This document shows, in pieces, positions 42,447 through 51,530 of a stretch of 64,000 bases of DNA. The position numbers were made by a program, and so were the translations under genes. Every line of letters starts with the position of its first letter. Positions within the stretch are counted from its first letter, which is position 1. This DNA comes from Ancylobacter defluvii (GTDB taxonomy: Bacteria > Pseudomonadota > Alphaproteobacteria > Rhizobiales > Xanthobacteraceae). Location: positions 156,453 to 220,452 of the forward strand of contig NZ_JAHBGD010000013.1 of assembly GCF_018390605.1 (NCBI RefSeq). Direction: 5' to 3'. The notes under the pieces were generated by a model. The model saw only the letters and a program-made list of their open reading frames with translations, was not told the origin of the DNA and ran no database searches.

Positions 42447-44015
42447 TCATTCCGCCGCCGGGCTGGCCTGCGCGTTCAGGCTCTGGCGCTTCGCCTGCAG
42501 CTTGTTGAGCGCGATGATATAGGCCTGCGCCGAGGCAACCAGCGTATCGGGATCGGAGCCGCGGCCGGTGACCGCCTTGTCGCCATCCTCCAGCCGCACC
42601 GACACCTCGGCCTGCGCGTCGGTGCCCTCGGTGACGGCGTGCACCTGATAGAGCGCCAGCTTGGCCGAGTGCGGCACGATCGCCTTGATGCAGTTGAAGG
42701 TGGCATCGACCGGGCCGTTGCCTTCCACCTCCTCGGTGGTGACCCGGCCGTCGACTTCCATCTTCATGGTGGCGCGCTGCGGGCCGTGGCTGCCGGCGAT
42801 CACCGACAGCGAGACCAGCTTCATCCGGTCATGCGCCACCGCGATGCCCTGATCGACCAGCGCCTCGATGTCCTCGTCATAGACCACCTTCTTGCGGTCG
42901 GCCAAATCCTTGAAGCGGGTGAAGGCGTCGTTCAGCGCGTTCTCGCCCAGCTCGTAGCCCAGCGCCTTCAGCTTGTCGCGGAAGGCGGCGCGGCCGGAAT
43001 GCTTGCCCATCACCAGCGAGGTCTTGGAAACGCCGACGCTTTCCGGCGTCATGATCTCGTAGGTGGTGTTGTTCTTCAGCATGCCGTCCTGGTGGATGCC
43101 GCTCTCATGCGCGAAGGCGTTCCGGCCGACGATCGCCTTGTTGTACTGCACCGGGAACGAGGTGACGGCCGACACCATCTTGGAGGCACGCGTCAGCATG
43201 CCGGCATCGATGCCGGTCTCGAAGGGCAATACGTCGCGGCGGGTGCGGATGGCCATGACCACCTCCTCCAGCGCCGCGTTGCCGGCACGCTCGCCGAGGC
43301 CGTTGATGGTGCACTCGATCTGCCGCGCGCCGCCGGCCAAGGCCGCCAGCGAGTTGGCCACCGCCAGGCCGAGATCGTCATGGCAATGGGCGGAGAACAC
43401 GATGCGCTCGGGGTTCGCCACGCGGTCCTGGATGTAGGCGCGCACCCGCCGGAACATCGCTTCATATTCAGAAGGCGTCGCATACCCCACGGTGTCGGGC
43501 AGGTTGATGGTGGTGGCGCCGGCCTTGATCGCGGTCTCGACGCAGCGGGACAGATAGTCGATCGGGGTGCGGGTGGCGTCCATCGCCGACCATTCCACGT
43601 CGTCGACCAGGTTGCGCGCCTGCGTCACCGTGCCGGAGATGATGTCGATCACCTGCTCCTGCGTCTTGCGCATCTGGTGCTCCAGATGGATCGGCGAGGT
43701 GGAGACGAAGGTGTGGATGCGCGGGCGCTGCGCCGACTTCACCGCCTCGCCGGCGCGGGCGATATCGGCGGGAATGGCGCGGGCGAGGCCGGCGATCACC
43801 GCGCGCCGGGTGCGGCGGGCGATCTCGGCGACGGAGTCGAAATCGCCATTCGAGGCGATGGGGAAGCCGGCCTCGATGACATCGACGCCCATCTCGTCGA
43901 GCAGATCGGCAACCTCCAGCTTCTCCTCGAAGGTCATCGAGGCGCCGGGGCACTGCTCGCCGTCGCGCAGCGTGGTGTCGAAGATGACGACGCGATCGTG
44001 GGCGATATCGGACAT
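42447..44015 (-). CDS. leuA: 2-isopropylmalate synthase
   Basis: Enzyme of 522 aa that condenses acetyl-CoA and 2-ketoisovalerate, the first committed step of leucine synthesis. The catalytic barrel carries VIFDTTLRDGEQCPGASM (N-terminus), INLPDTVGYATPSEYE and the metal-binding IVFSAHCHDDLGLAVANSLA. The C-terminal LeuA allosteric domain (about 390-510, PHSAKLALYQVHAVTEGTDA) binds leucine. The length is standard for the short LeuA group. Start ATG 44015 with GGAAGAA nearby. A Leu-rich leader peptide and hairpins occupy the region upstream, indicating attenuation by leucyl-tRNA supply in addition to allosteric feedback. Confidence 0.96.
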   Translation of the reverse strand: MSDIAHDRVVIFDTTLRDGEQCPGASMTFEEKLEVADLLDEMGVDVIEAGFPIASNGDFDSVAEIARRTRRAVIAGLARAIPADIARAGEAVKSAQRPRIHTFVSTSPIHLEHQMRKTQEQVIDIISGTVTQARNLVDDVEWSAMDATRTPIDYLSRCVETAIKAGATTINLPDTVGYATPSEYEAMFRRVRAYIQDRVANPERIVFSAHCHDDLGLAVANSLAALAGGARQIECTINGLGERAGNAALEEVVMAIRTRRDVLPFETGIDAGMLTRASKMVSAVTSFPVQYNKAIVGRNAFAHESGIHQDGMLKNNTTYEIMTPESVGVSKTSLVMGKHSGRAAFRDKLKALGYELGENALNDAFTRFKDLADRKKVVYDEDIEALVDQGIAVAHDRMKLVSLSVIAGSHGPQRATMKMEVDGRVTTEEVEGNGPVDATFNCIKAIVPHSAKLALYQVHAVTEGTDAQAEVSVRLEDGDKAVTGRGSDPDTLVASAQAYIIALNKLQAKRQSLNAQASPAAE

Positions 44016-44106
44016 GGCGTTCTTCCTTCTGGACGCGCGAGCCGGCGGCCCCTTGGGGTCACAGCGGCGGCTCGGAATTTCGGTGTCGAGGCGGTTCGGG
44101 CGTCAT

Positions 44107-44148
44107 CCCCTGAGCGCCCAGGCACGCAGCCCGGCCGGCCCTCAGGGG
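44107..44148 (-). promoter_or_regulatory. Hairpin overlapping the end of the leu leader ORF
   Basis: CCCCTGAG (44107-44114 on plus) pairs with CTCAGGGG (44141-44148) through a 26-base loop, directly after the Leu codons and including the leader stop codon. The position suits an attenuator-type alternative structure. No U-tract follows, so it may be an antiterminator or pause structure. Downstream GAGCCG/CGGCTC arms near 44041-44075 could be the partner. Confidence 0.5.
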
Positions 44149-44246
44149 CGGCTAAGAAGAAGCAGGCCGGACAGAATCAGAGCGTTCCCCGCAAACCGCT
44201 TGGCGGTCGGGGTCGCGGAAGTGCAGCGGGCGGACGAAGTCGTCAC
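44142..44246 (-). CDS. Leucine leader peptide of leuA (attenuator)
   Basis: A short ORF of 34 codons starts at a GTG (44246) and ends ...ALILSGLLLLSRP-stop at 44142. It contains a run CTG-CTT-CTT-CTT (four Leu) plus two nearby Leu codons, and sits about 125 bases before the leuA ATG. CTT is a rare codon in a GC-rich genome, so its triple use is a strong sign of a regulatory leader rather than chance. The GTG overlaps the stop codon of a short upstream ORF (MTKLKSNLARAEP, 44243-44284). An ATG start further upstream in the same frame is also possible. Translation is inferred. Confidence 0.7.
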   Translation of the reverse strand: MTTSSARCTSATPTAKRFAGNALILSGLLLLSRP

Positions 44247-44362
44247 GGCTCGGCTCTCGCGAGGTTGCTCTTGAGCTTCGTCATAATGGAAACAGGCCGG
44301 GGCTGGCAAGCCCTCTCGGTTTCCCGCCTGCGCCCCCGCTCCTGCCCGTGCCGTCGCGTGGC

Positions 44363-46918
44363 TCACCGGGAGGACGACGCGCCCCTGGCGCCGTAGAGCT
44401 CGCGCAATGCCGCGATCAGCGTGTCGCGGTCATAGGGCTTGGCGAGGACGCGGGCATGGCCGCTGTCCGGCGGGATCATCGAGCGGTCGCCATAGCCGGT
44501 GGCGAACACGAAGGGCACGCCGCGCCGCCCCAGTTCCTCCGCCACCGGCGCCGAGGTGCCGGAGCCGAGATTGACGTCGAGCACCGCAATGTCCGGCGTG
44601 GCGTCCTTCAGCTTGCGCAGCGCATCGGCGGCCGAGGCGGCGGTGGTGATCCGGGTGATGCCGGCATCGTTCATCATGAACTCGACGTCCATGGCGATGA
44701 TCATCTGGTCCTCGACCAGCAGCACCGTAGCGTCGGCAAGGGAAACCGGTTCCGCCGCCGCGACCGAACCGTCGGTCCACTCGTTCGCGCCGACTTCGCC
44801 GGTCGCGATGTGGCGGGCCGGCAACTTCAGCCGGGCGGTGAAGCCGCTCGCCTCGTAATGCATCTCGCTCTCGCCGCCGAGATCATAGGGAATGCTGCGC
44901 TCGATCAGGGCGGTGCCGAAGCCGCTGCGTCCGGGTCGGGCGACCGGCGGACCGCCGCTCTCGCGCCAGAGGATCTCGCAGTCGCCCGCGGCATCGGCGC
45001 TCCAGCGTACCTCGACATGGCCGCCGGGGCGCGACAGGGCGCCATATTTCGCCGCGTTGGTGGACAGCTCGTGCAGCACCAGCGCCATGACCGAGAAGGC
45101 GCGGGCGTCGAGCCAGATCATCGGCCCGCTCAAGGTGGTGCGGGTGGCGGCGCCCTCATAGGGCGAGAGTTCGGCACGGAGCAGATCGACGAGCGAGCCG
45201 CCGCCGGCACCGCGCACCACCTGGTCATGCGCCAGAGCCAGCGCCTGGATGCGCCCGCGCAGCGAGGCGACATAGTCCTGCACGGTGCGCCCGTCCTGGA
45301 CAGAATGCTCCACCAGCGACTTGATCACCGCGAGAATGTTCTTCACCCGGTGGTTCAGCTCCTCATTGAGCAGGCGCTGGCGGGTATCGGCCTTTTCGCG
45401 CTCCTCCGCCATCAGCTCATTGTGGCGCAGCACGATCTCGACCAGGGCGGAGCGCGCCGCCTCGGCGATCTCGCGGTCCGCATCGGTCCACGGGCTGGCG
45501 CGACGGCGCACCGTCTCCTTCCAGATCGCGAAGCTCTTGCGCGGCGTGAGCCGGTCGCCATGCGGCCCGGTCTCGTAGTGCTTTTCCGGCCGGCCGGCCC
45601 AGGCGAGGGTCTGCACGATCTCGCGGCGGAAGAACAACAGATAGTCGCGCGGCAACTGCGACAGCGGCAAGGCCAGCACGCCGACCGCCGATTCCCAGAA
45701 CGCTTCCGCCGGCGGCCAGAGCTCGACCAGCGAGTCGCTGGACCATACCCGGCCCTGCGCCTGCGAACCGATAAAGGCCGCCAGCTCCGGCACCGCCGGG
45801 GCGGGCGGGGCCGAACCATGCGCGGTCCACTCGCCGCCGAGCCACAGGCCGACGCCGTCGCAGGGCATCAGCGCGGCGAACTCCTCGATGTTGGCGCGCA
45901 GCAGCTCGCCGACATCGTCATGATGCGAGGCAAGGCGCAGGAAACGGTCGAGCGCGCCACGCGCGGCGGTGGCGACTTCCAGCGTGCGCTTCTGCTTCAG
46001 CGTGTGCAGGTGCAGAGCGAAGAAGGCGCCGAACATCTCCGCTGCCGCGCGCTCCGCCATCGGCAGGACACGCGGTGCGTAGTGATGGCAGGCGATCAGC
46101 CCCCAGAGCGCGCCCTCGACCAGCACCGAGATCGACATGGAGGCGGCCACCCCCATATTGCGCAGATATTCGAGATGGATCGGCGACACCGAGCGCAGAT
46201 GCGCGTGCGACAGGTCGAGCGGCCGGCCGTGATCGTCATGCTCCGGCACCAGGCCGCAGCGCTCGCCCCCCGCATCGCCGATGACGCGGATAGTGTTGCG
46301 CTTGTAGAGCTCGCGCGCCTGCTGGGGGATATCGCTCGCCGGAAACCACTGGCCGAGAAAGCTCTCCAGTTCCTCCGCCCTGGCCTCGCCAACCACCTGC
46401 CCGGCGCCGTCCTGCGCGAAGCGATAGACCATCACCCGGTCATAGCCGAGCGCCTCGCGCACCACGCGCGGGGTCTGCGTCAGCAGATCGTCGACCGAAA
46501 TTTCGCTGGCGATCCGGGCGATCATTGTGCGGGCGATGTCGAGCGCCGGCCCGCGCTCGTCGGAATGCCGCTCGAACTCGATCACGCCGGCACCGCCGGA
46601 ACGGTGCACGGCAATGTCGAAACGCGCGCCGGACGCGGTCGCAACACCGAACATCAGCCGCGGCGGCATCCCTTCCCGCGTATCGGCCAGCACGGCGCCG
46701 ATGCGCGCGGCGGCATCCTCGCCGACCAGTTCGTCGAGCCGACGCCCCTGCATCGCCTCGCCGGAGGCGAGGAAGGCCGGCGCATTGGACGACCAGCGCA
46801 ACAGCCGGCCGTCCTCCAGCGCACTGACCACCAGACAGCCATTCGGCTGAGTACTCCCGGGAATGTGGATCGGTTCGCGATCGCAATTGGTAAGATCGAC
46901 CACCTCAGGCGACGACAT
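44363..46918 (-). CDS. bphP: Bacteriophytochrome: PAS-GAF-PHY, HWE kinase and fused receiver
   Basis: Protein of 851 aa. The biliverdin-attaching Cys is in LTNCDREPIHIPG (residue 12). The PAS-GAF-PHY sensor includes the GAF PASDIPQQARELYKRN motif and WGLIACHHYAP (chromophore histidines), and the PHY tongue motif is PRKSF. The kinase is HWE/HisKA_2 type: phospho-His in LNEELNHRVKNILAVIKSL and the W-x-E in ILWRESGG. A C-terminal receiver domain (TVLLVEDQMIIAMDVEFMMN, phospho-Asp in IAVLDVNLG) completes a hybrid kinase. The start at 46918 follows the family sequence and lies inside the last codons of the upstream heme oxygenase gene (14-base overlap). Red/far-red light should modulate kinase output; the final target is unknown. 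Confidence 0.93.
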   Translation of the reverse strand: MSSPEVVDLTNCDREPIHIPGSTQPNGCLVVSALEDGRLLRWSSNAPAFLASGEAMQGRRLDELVGEDAAARIGAVLADTREGMPPRLMFGVATASGARFDIAVHRSGGAGVIEFERHSDERGPALDIARTMIARIASEISVDDLLTQTPRVVREALGYDRVMVYRFAQDGAGQVVGEARAEELESFLGQWFPASDIPQQARELYKRNTIRVIGDAGGERCGLVPEHDDHGRPLDLSHAHLRSVSPIHLEYLRNMGVAASMSISVLVEGALWGLIACHHYAPRVLPMAERAAAEMFGAFFALHLHTLKQKRTLEVATAARGALDRFLRLASHHDDVGELLRANIEEFAALMPCDGVGLWLGGEWTAHGSAPPAPAVPELAAFIGSQAQGRVWSSDSLVELWPPAEAFWESAVGVLALPLSQLPRDYLLFFRREIVQTLAWAGRPEKHYETGPHGDRLTPRKSFAIWKETVRRRASPWTDADREIAEAARSALVEIVLRHNELMAEEREKADTRQRLLNEELNHRVKNILAVIKSLVEHSVQDGRTVQDYVASLRGRIQALALAHDQVVRGAGGGSLVDLLRAELSPYEGAATRTTLSGPMIWLDARAFSVMALVLHELSTNAAKYGALSRPGGHVEVRWSADAAGDCEILWRESGGPPVARPGRSGFGTALIERSIPYDLGGESEMHYEASGFTARLKLPARHIATGEVGANEWTDGSVAAAEPVSLADATVLLVEDQMIIAMDVEFMMNDAGITRITTAASAADALRKLKDATPDIAVLDVNLGSGTSAPVAEELGRRGVPFVFATGYGDRSMIPPDSGHARVLAKPYDRDTLIAALRELYGARGASSSR

Positions 46919-47459
46919 CGAGCGGCCTTTCGAAGGCGGCACCGGCGGCCGCGAAGGCAGCGAGCGCGGCATTCACCGTGCGCTCCATCTCGAACGGCTC
47001 GAAGGCCTCGATAATGGCGAGGAGCGCCGGCCAGCTGTCGCGATCCTCCGCCTGCGCGGCGAGATGGCGGGCACCGAACCGGCCATCAAAGCCGATGTCG
47101 GCCGCCCGCCGGTGCAGCACGCGGGCGCCGAGAGTGGAGCCTTCGAGCACATACAGCACGCCGAGCAGATCAGGCGGCGCCACCGGAAAGGCCGGCGGCA
47201 CCGGCGGCGGCGCGATGCCGAGATCGGCGAGATCGGCACTCAGCAGCGGCGCCAGCGGCCGGAAGCGCCAATCGTCAAAGGCCGCCGGCCACGCCACCCG
47301 GGCGAGCCCCGCCTCGATGGCGTGGCGGAACACGTATTGTCCCTTGAGGTAGCGGACATAATCGACCGCCGCTTCGAAGCCGCCCACGCTGGCGTCGAAC
47401 TCGGCATGGGCGTCTGTGGTCAGGGCGCGCAGTCTGTGCCGCCGGGATTCATGAAGCAT
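46905..47459 (-). CDS. Heme oxygenase (BphO type), biliverdin producer
   Basis: Protein of 184 aa of the biliverdin-producing heme oxygenase group. The proximal heme His lies in ALTTDAHAEFD (about residue 18), and the distal-helix Gly-rich segment is LLGVLYVLEGSTLGARVL (about 98-115). It converts heme to biliverdin IXalpha, the chromophore of the bacteriophytochrome encoded by the next gene, with which it overlaps by 14 bases. The ATG at 47459 (MLHESRRHRLRALT) is the family start; the open frame to 47582 overlaps the neighbour. The pairing makes the assignment firm. Confidence 0.9.
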   Translation of the reverse strand: MLHESRRHRLRALTTDAHAEFDASVGGFEAAVDYVRYLKGQYVFRHAIEAGLARVAWPAAFDDWRFRPLAPLLSADLADLGIAPPPVPPAFPVAPPDLLGVLYVLEGSTLGARVLHRRAADIGFDGRFGARHLAAQAEDRDSWPALLAIIEAFEPFEMERTVNAALAAFAAAGAAFERPLDVVA

Positions 47460-47526
47460 CGGCAAACGCAATGTGAGGCGGGCGGGACGGCCCGGGGTGA
47501 GGTACCGACGAGAACGCCTCAGCCGT

Positions 47527-48813
47527 TCAGGGGTTCCCTGCCGCCGGCAAAACCTCCGCCCTCGCCAGCGCGCGCTCGTCATCGGTGATGAAGTCGCGGA
47601 TTACCGGCACCGCATCGCGCTCATTGGCCAGCAACAGCTGATAGACCATGTTCGAGCCGTTGAGGAAGCCGAGCTCGACGGCGACGAGATAGAACTCCCA
47701 CATGCGGGCGAAGCGCTCGCCCATCATCGCCACCACCTCGGGACGCTTCGCCTCGAAGTTCAGCCGCCAGTGGCGGATGGTCCAGTAATAGTGCAGGCGC
47801 AGCATCTCGCAGTCGCCCACCCACATGCTGGTGCGCTCCAGCGAGGCGAACACTTCCGACATCGCCGGCACATAGCCGCCGGGGAAGATGTATTTGCGGA
47901 TGAACGGCGCAGTGGAGCCGGGCGGCGACATGCGGCCGATGGCGTGGATCATCGCATAGCCGCCGGGCACCAGCAGGCGCTTCACCGTGTTGAAGTAGTC
48001 GTCGAAATGATTGACGCCGACATGCTCCATCATGCCGACCGACACCACGCGGTCATAGGTGCCGGTCAATTCGCGGTAGTCGCGCTCGAAGAAGGTGATG
48101 CGGTCGAGCACGCCCGCCTCCGCGGCGCGCTTCTTCGATTCGGCGAGCTGCTCGGTGGCGACGTTGATCGCGGTGACGTGCGCGCCCTGCTGCGCCAGAT
48201 AGATGGCGAGCGCCCCCCAGCCGGAGCCGATCTCCGCCACCCGCATGCCGGGCCGCAGTTGCAGCTTGGCGGCGATGTGCCGGAGCTTGGCCTGCTGCGC
48301 CTCTTCCAGCGACGTCTCGGGCGTCGGGAAATAGGCGCAGGAATAGATCATCTGGCTGTCGAGCCACAGCCGGTAGAACTCCGGCGGATTGTCGTAGTGG
48401 CTCTGGGCGTTCTTCGCCGCCTTGCCGAGCGCATTGGCCTGGTGCCAGCGCTTCAGCGCCCGCCAGGAGCGGCGCATCGCCTGCTGCACCGGATGGGCGG
48501 CGAGGCCGCGGCGGTTGATCGAGAACAGATAGAGGAAGTCGTAGAGGGTCGAACCGCTCTCGAAGCTGAGCCGGCCATCCATATAGGCCTCGGCCATCAC
48601 CAGCTCGGGATTGAGGAACAGCTCGCGGTCGAGCTTGCCGTCATGCAGCCGCATGGTGACGCTGGGACCGTCCTTCCCCGAGCCGAAACTGTGCTGGGTG
48701 CCCTTCTCGTCGATGACGACGAGCCGGCCCTTTTCAACGAAACGCTTGAGGAGATGCGGAAGCAGGAACATGCGCGAGGCGACCCGACGGAGAAAACTGG
48801 CGGCATCGGGCAT
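47527..48813 (-). CDS. Cyclopropane-fatty-acyl-phospholipid synthase family methyltransferase
   Basis: SAM-dependent lipid methyltransferase of 428 aa with an N-terminal lipid-binding region and a class I methyltransferase fold. Visible motifs are AQSHYDNPPEFYRLWLD, SQMIYSCAYF (conserved substrate-site Cys), VAEIGSGWGALAIYLA (SAM motif I) and VSVGMMEHVGVNHF. It most likely adds a methylene bridge to unsaturated acyl chains of phospholipids in the inner membrane. SAM motif I is EIGSGWG rather than DIGCGWG, so the related tuberculostearate or furan-fatty-acid methyltransferases are alternatives. Its stop is 68 bases from the bphO start, both on the minus strand. Confidence 0.88.
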   Translation of the reverse strand: MPDAASFLRRVASRMFLLPHLLKRFVEKGRLVVIDEKGTQHSFGSGKDGPSVTMRLHDGKLDRELFLNPELVMAEAYMDGRLSFESGSTLYDFLYLFSINRRGLAAHPVQQAMRRSWRALKRWHQANALGKAAKNAQSHYDNPPEFYRLWLDSQMIYSCAYFPTPETSLEEAQQAKLRHIAAKLQLRPGMRVAEIGSGWGALAIYLAQQGAHVTAINVATEQLAESKKRAAEAGVLDRITFFERDYRELTGTYDRVVSVGMMEHVGVNHFDDYFNTVKRLLVPGGYAMIHAIGRMSPPGSTAPFIRKYIFPGGYVPAMSEVFASLERTSMWVGDCEMLRLHYYWTIRHWRLNFEAKRPEVVAMMGERFARMWEFYLVAVELGFLNGSNMVYQLLLANERDAVPVIRDFITDDERALARAEVLPAAGNP

Positions 48814-48829
48814 GGGCAGCCCGGGCCTG

Positions 48830-49951
48830 TCAAGGGAGCTCGCCTGTCAGGTCAATGTCGAGCTGCCGGTTCGCACGCCGATGCGCCGGCGCAGGGCCTA
48901 GGGCGGCAAACCGGCGAAAGGTGTTCCTGCCCGCCGCTTTCGCAGCGTAAAGAGCGTGATCGGCCTGGGTGAACAATTGGGCCGGACCGATGCCCAGCTC
49001 CGTGGCCGCAGCGATGCCGATCGAGGCGGTGACGGTGAGGGCCTGCCCCATCCACGCGACCGGCTGGCTCAGGCGGGCGATCGCCTCGGCGGCCAGGCTC
49101 TCGATGCGCTCGACATCGCCGGTGCCGAACGCCAGCACCGCGAACTCGTCGCCGCCGATCCGCGCCGTCAAGCTGTCGGCACCGAAGGCCGCCTCCAGCC
49201 GCCGCGCGGTCTGCCGCAGGCACTCGTCGCCGGCCGCGTGACCGAGGGTGTCGTTGACGTGCTTGAAGCCGTCGACATCCACCAGCACCAGCGCCGCCAA
49301 CGCCTCCTGTCCCGCCCCCGCCGCGAGCGACGCGGCCAGGCGCTCTTCGAAAACCTTGCGGTTGGCGACGCCCGTCAGCGAATCGCATTCGGCCAGAGCC
49401 CGCATGCGGTTCCACAGCTCCTTCTCGAGCGTGATGTCCTGCTTGGTGCCGAAAATCCGAACCGGGCGCCCGTTCTCGCATTCGACATCGGCGGAAAGCC
49501 GGACCCAGCGCGGCGCGCCATCCAGGTTGCGCACCCTTATGTCGAGGGTGAAGCTGCCGGCCTCGCGGATCGCTTTCTCCCTGAGGCGCTCCATCTCCTG
49601 CCGCGATTCGTCGGCATAGAGCGCCAACACCGTCTCGCGGCTGACCCGGCAGCCGCGCGGCAGGCCGAATATGTCGTAGACACCATCGGTCCAGCTCAGT
49701 TCCTCGGTGGCGAGGTCGCATTCCCACACCCCGATCTTGGCCAGGGCCGAGGAACGTTCATACATCTTGCGATAACGCGCCAAAGCGGCGTCGCAATCGT
49801 GCAGGTGGCGGGCGCGCTCGGCCAGCAGCCTCTCCAGCCGCAGCAGAAGCCGCTCGGAGCCCGCTTCGGCGCATGTGCCGAGACTGCGGCGCAACTCTGC
49901 AAGCAGAACCGCACCTTCATCCACCGGTGGCGAATCTTGTTGCTTCAGCAT
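48830..49951 (-). CDS. PAS-GGDEF diguanylate cyclase
   Basis: Protein of 373 aa: an N-terminal helical region (1-55), a PAS fold (about 65-180; ALAKIGVWECDLATEELSWT, RVRNLDGAPRWVRLSADVE, IFGTKQDITLEKEL) and a GGDEF domain (about 190-345). The active-site loop reads RIGGDEFAV, the classical GGDEF signature, and D in LVDVDGFKHVNDTLGHAAGD binds metal. The RxxD inhibitory-site motif is not obvious. It should make c-di-GMP from two GTP. Signal unknown. It sits upstream of the cyclopropane synthase gene on the same strand (16-base gap), so they may be co-transcribed. Confidence 0.9.
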   Translation of the reverse strand: MLKQQDSPPVDEGAVLLAELRRSLGTCAEAGSERLLLRLERLLAERARHLHDCDAALARYRKMYERSSALAKIGVWECDLATEELSWTDGVYDIFGLPRGCRVSRETVLALYADESRQEMERLREKAIREAGSFTLDIRVRNLDGAPRWVRLSADVECENGRPVRIFGTKQDITLEKELWNRMRALAECDSLTGVANRKVFEERLAASLAAGAGQEALAALVLVDVDGFKHVNDTLGHAAGDECLRQTARRLEAAFGADSLTARIGGDEFAVLAFGTGDVERIESLAAEAIARLSQPVAWMGQALTVTASIGIAAATELGIGPAQLFTQADHALYAAKAAGRNTFRRFAALGPAPAHRRANRQLDIDLTGELP

Positions 49952-50030
49952 CGTCGATCCGACGTCCGCAGGATATTCACGATTCTCTAGCGGGAATTCG
50001 CTGCGTTGACAAACGAGCCGGCCGCCGACG

Positions 50031-51416
50031 CTAGCTCGCCGTCTCCCGCACCGCCAGCGCCTTCTGCTGGGTCTCGGCGCGCAGCGACTTACGCACCGCC
50101 GGGCTCGCCACGATCTGGCCCCTGGCGAAGAACGCCTCGTGATTGGCCTCGATATCCTCGGTGAGATAGCGGTAGTTCACCATCAGCCCGGCGGCCTGCT
50201 GGATCCCCTTCGCCGACAGGTCGCCGAACGGGTTGATGCGTTCCAGCCGCGCACCATTGCCGAGATGGAAGCGCGCCACCGGATCGAGCGGGCGCCCCTT
50301 TGGCGAGCGGACGATCAGGAAATAATGCGCGGCGAGCGCCGCGAGCACCGGCCGCAGCGCCGTCAGCCGCGCCTCGTCCTCCGTCAGCCCCGGCGCATCG
50401 AGCGCCGCGAGCGCGGCCCGGTCATCGGCGGTGAGCACGGCGGAGGACGGCGACGCGCGCTCCGCCTCCAGCCAGGCGCGGAAGGTCGGCACCGGCGACA
50501 GGGTGACGAAGGTCTTGAGGTTCGGCAACTCGCGCGAGATTTCCTCCACCACCTGCTTGATGAGGAAATTGCCGAAGCTCACCCCACCGAGCCCGGCCTG
50601 GGTGTTGGAGATGGAATAGAACACCGCCACGCTGGCCTTGGCGGGATCGAGATGGGCACGCTTCTCGGCCAGCACCGGCGCGATCCCCGCCGGGATGTCC
50701 TTCGTCAGCGCCACCTCGACGAAGATCAGCGGCTCGTCGACCAGGGTGGGATGGAAGAAGGCGTAGCAGCGCCGGTCCGGGCTGTCGACGCGGGCGCGCA
50801 GGTCGTTCCAGTCGCGGATCTCATGCACCGCCTCATAGCGGATGATCTTTTCGAGCACGTTGGCGGGCGTCGACCAGTCGATCCGGCGCAGCACGAGAAA
50901 CCCCCGATTGAACCAGGACGCGAAGAGATGGGTGAAGTCGCGGTCGACCTCGGCGAGGTCGCGGCGGCGCGCCAGGCTGGCGAGCAGATCGGCCCGCATG
51001 CCGACCAGGCGTGCCGTGGCGCCGGGCGCCAGATTCAGCCGGCGAATGAGTTCCTGCCGCCGCGGCTCGCTCGCCTGATGCAGTTCGCTCGCCGTGGCGG
51101 CGGAAGGCTTGGCGGCATAGGCGGCGACGGCCTTTTCCAGCCGCGCCGCATTGGGGCCGAAGGTACCGGCCAGCGCCTCGAAGAAGGCGATGCGCTCCCC
51201 GCTCTTGAGCGCGCCATAGGCGATCAGGATTTCGCTGGCGAGCGCCACCCCCGACGCCTCGCCGCGCCCGGAAAGCAACTGCTCGCACAGGGAGACCACG
51301 CTGGCCGCCCGCACCGCGCCGGCCGGGCGGCGCTCGCGCCCGAGGTCCAGCAGTGCGCGCCCGCGCTCGGCGATGGTGCCGAGCAGGTCACCGAAAAAAC
51401 TGGTCGTATCGTTCAT
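50031..51416 (-). CDS. Malonyl-CoA decarboxylase
   Basis: Protein of 461 aa of the MCD/GNAT-fold family. The helical N-terminal domain (1-180) precedes the acetyltransferase-like core with HPTLVDEPLIFVEVALTKDI, SVAVFYSISNTQAGLGGVSFGNFLIKQ and LKTFVTLSPVPTFRAWLE; conserved catalytic Ser/His sit in those segments. LNGAR-type ending HLGNGARLERINPFGDLSAKG is characteristic. It converts malonyl-CoA to acetyl-CoA, often to detoxify malonate or use it as carbon source. The ATG at 51416 follows GGGGGAG. No malonate transporter or MatB-like gene is adjacent, which is unusual for the matABC arrangement. Confidence 0.92.
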   Translation of the reverse strand: MNDTTSFFGDLLGTIAERGRALLDLGRERRPAGAVRAASVVSLCEQLLSGRGEASGVALASEILIAYGALKSGERIAFFEALAGTFGPNAARLEKAVAAYAAKPSAATASELHQASEPRRQELIRRLNLAPGATARLVGMRADLLASLARRRDLAEVDRDFTHLFASWFNRGFLVLRRIDWSTPANVLEKIIRYEAVHEIRDWNDLRARVDSPDRRCYAFFHPTLVDEPLIFVEVALTKDIPAGIAPVLAEKRAHLDPAKASVAVFYSISNTQAGLGGVSFGNFLIKQVVEEISRELPNLKTFVTLSPVPTFRAWLEAERASPSSAVLTADDRAALAALDAPGLTEDEARLTALRPVLAALAAHYFLIVRSPKGRPLDPVARFHLGNGARLERINPFGDLSAKGIQQAAGLMVNYRYLTEDIEANHEAFFARGQIVASPAVRKSLRAETQQKALAVRETAS

Positions 51417-51530
51417 GGCTCCCCCACGGGGCCCTCCCGCGTCGCCCGGAGGCGACGGGGCCACCCTATCAGGATTCCATGAGACGCTCACGCCGCGGCG
51501 GGCGCAAGACGGCCTTTTGACGAGGCGCGA

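Noticed and set aside
44348..47014. Plus-strand open frame of 888 codons antisense to the bacteriophytochrome.
   Set aside because: Shadow of a conserved multi-domain minus-strand gene.
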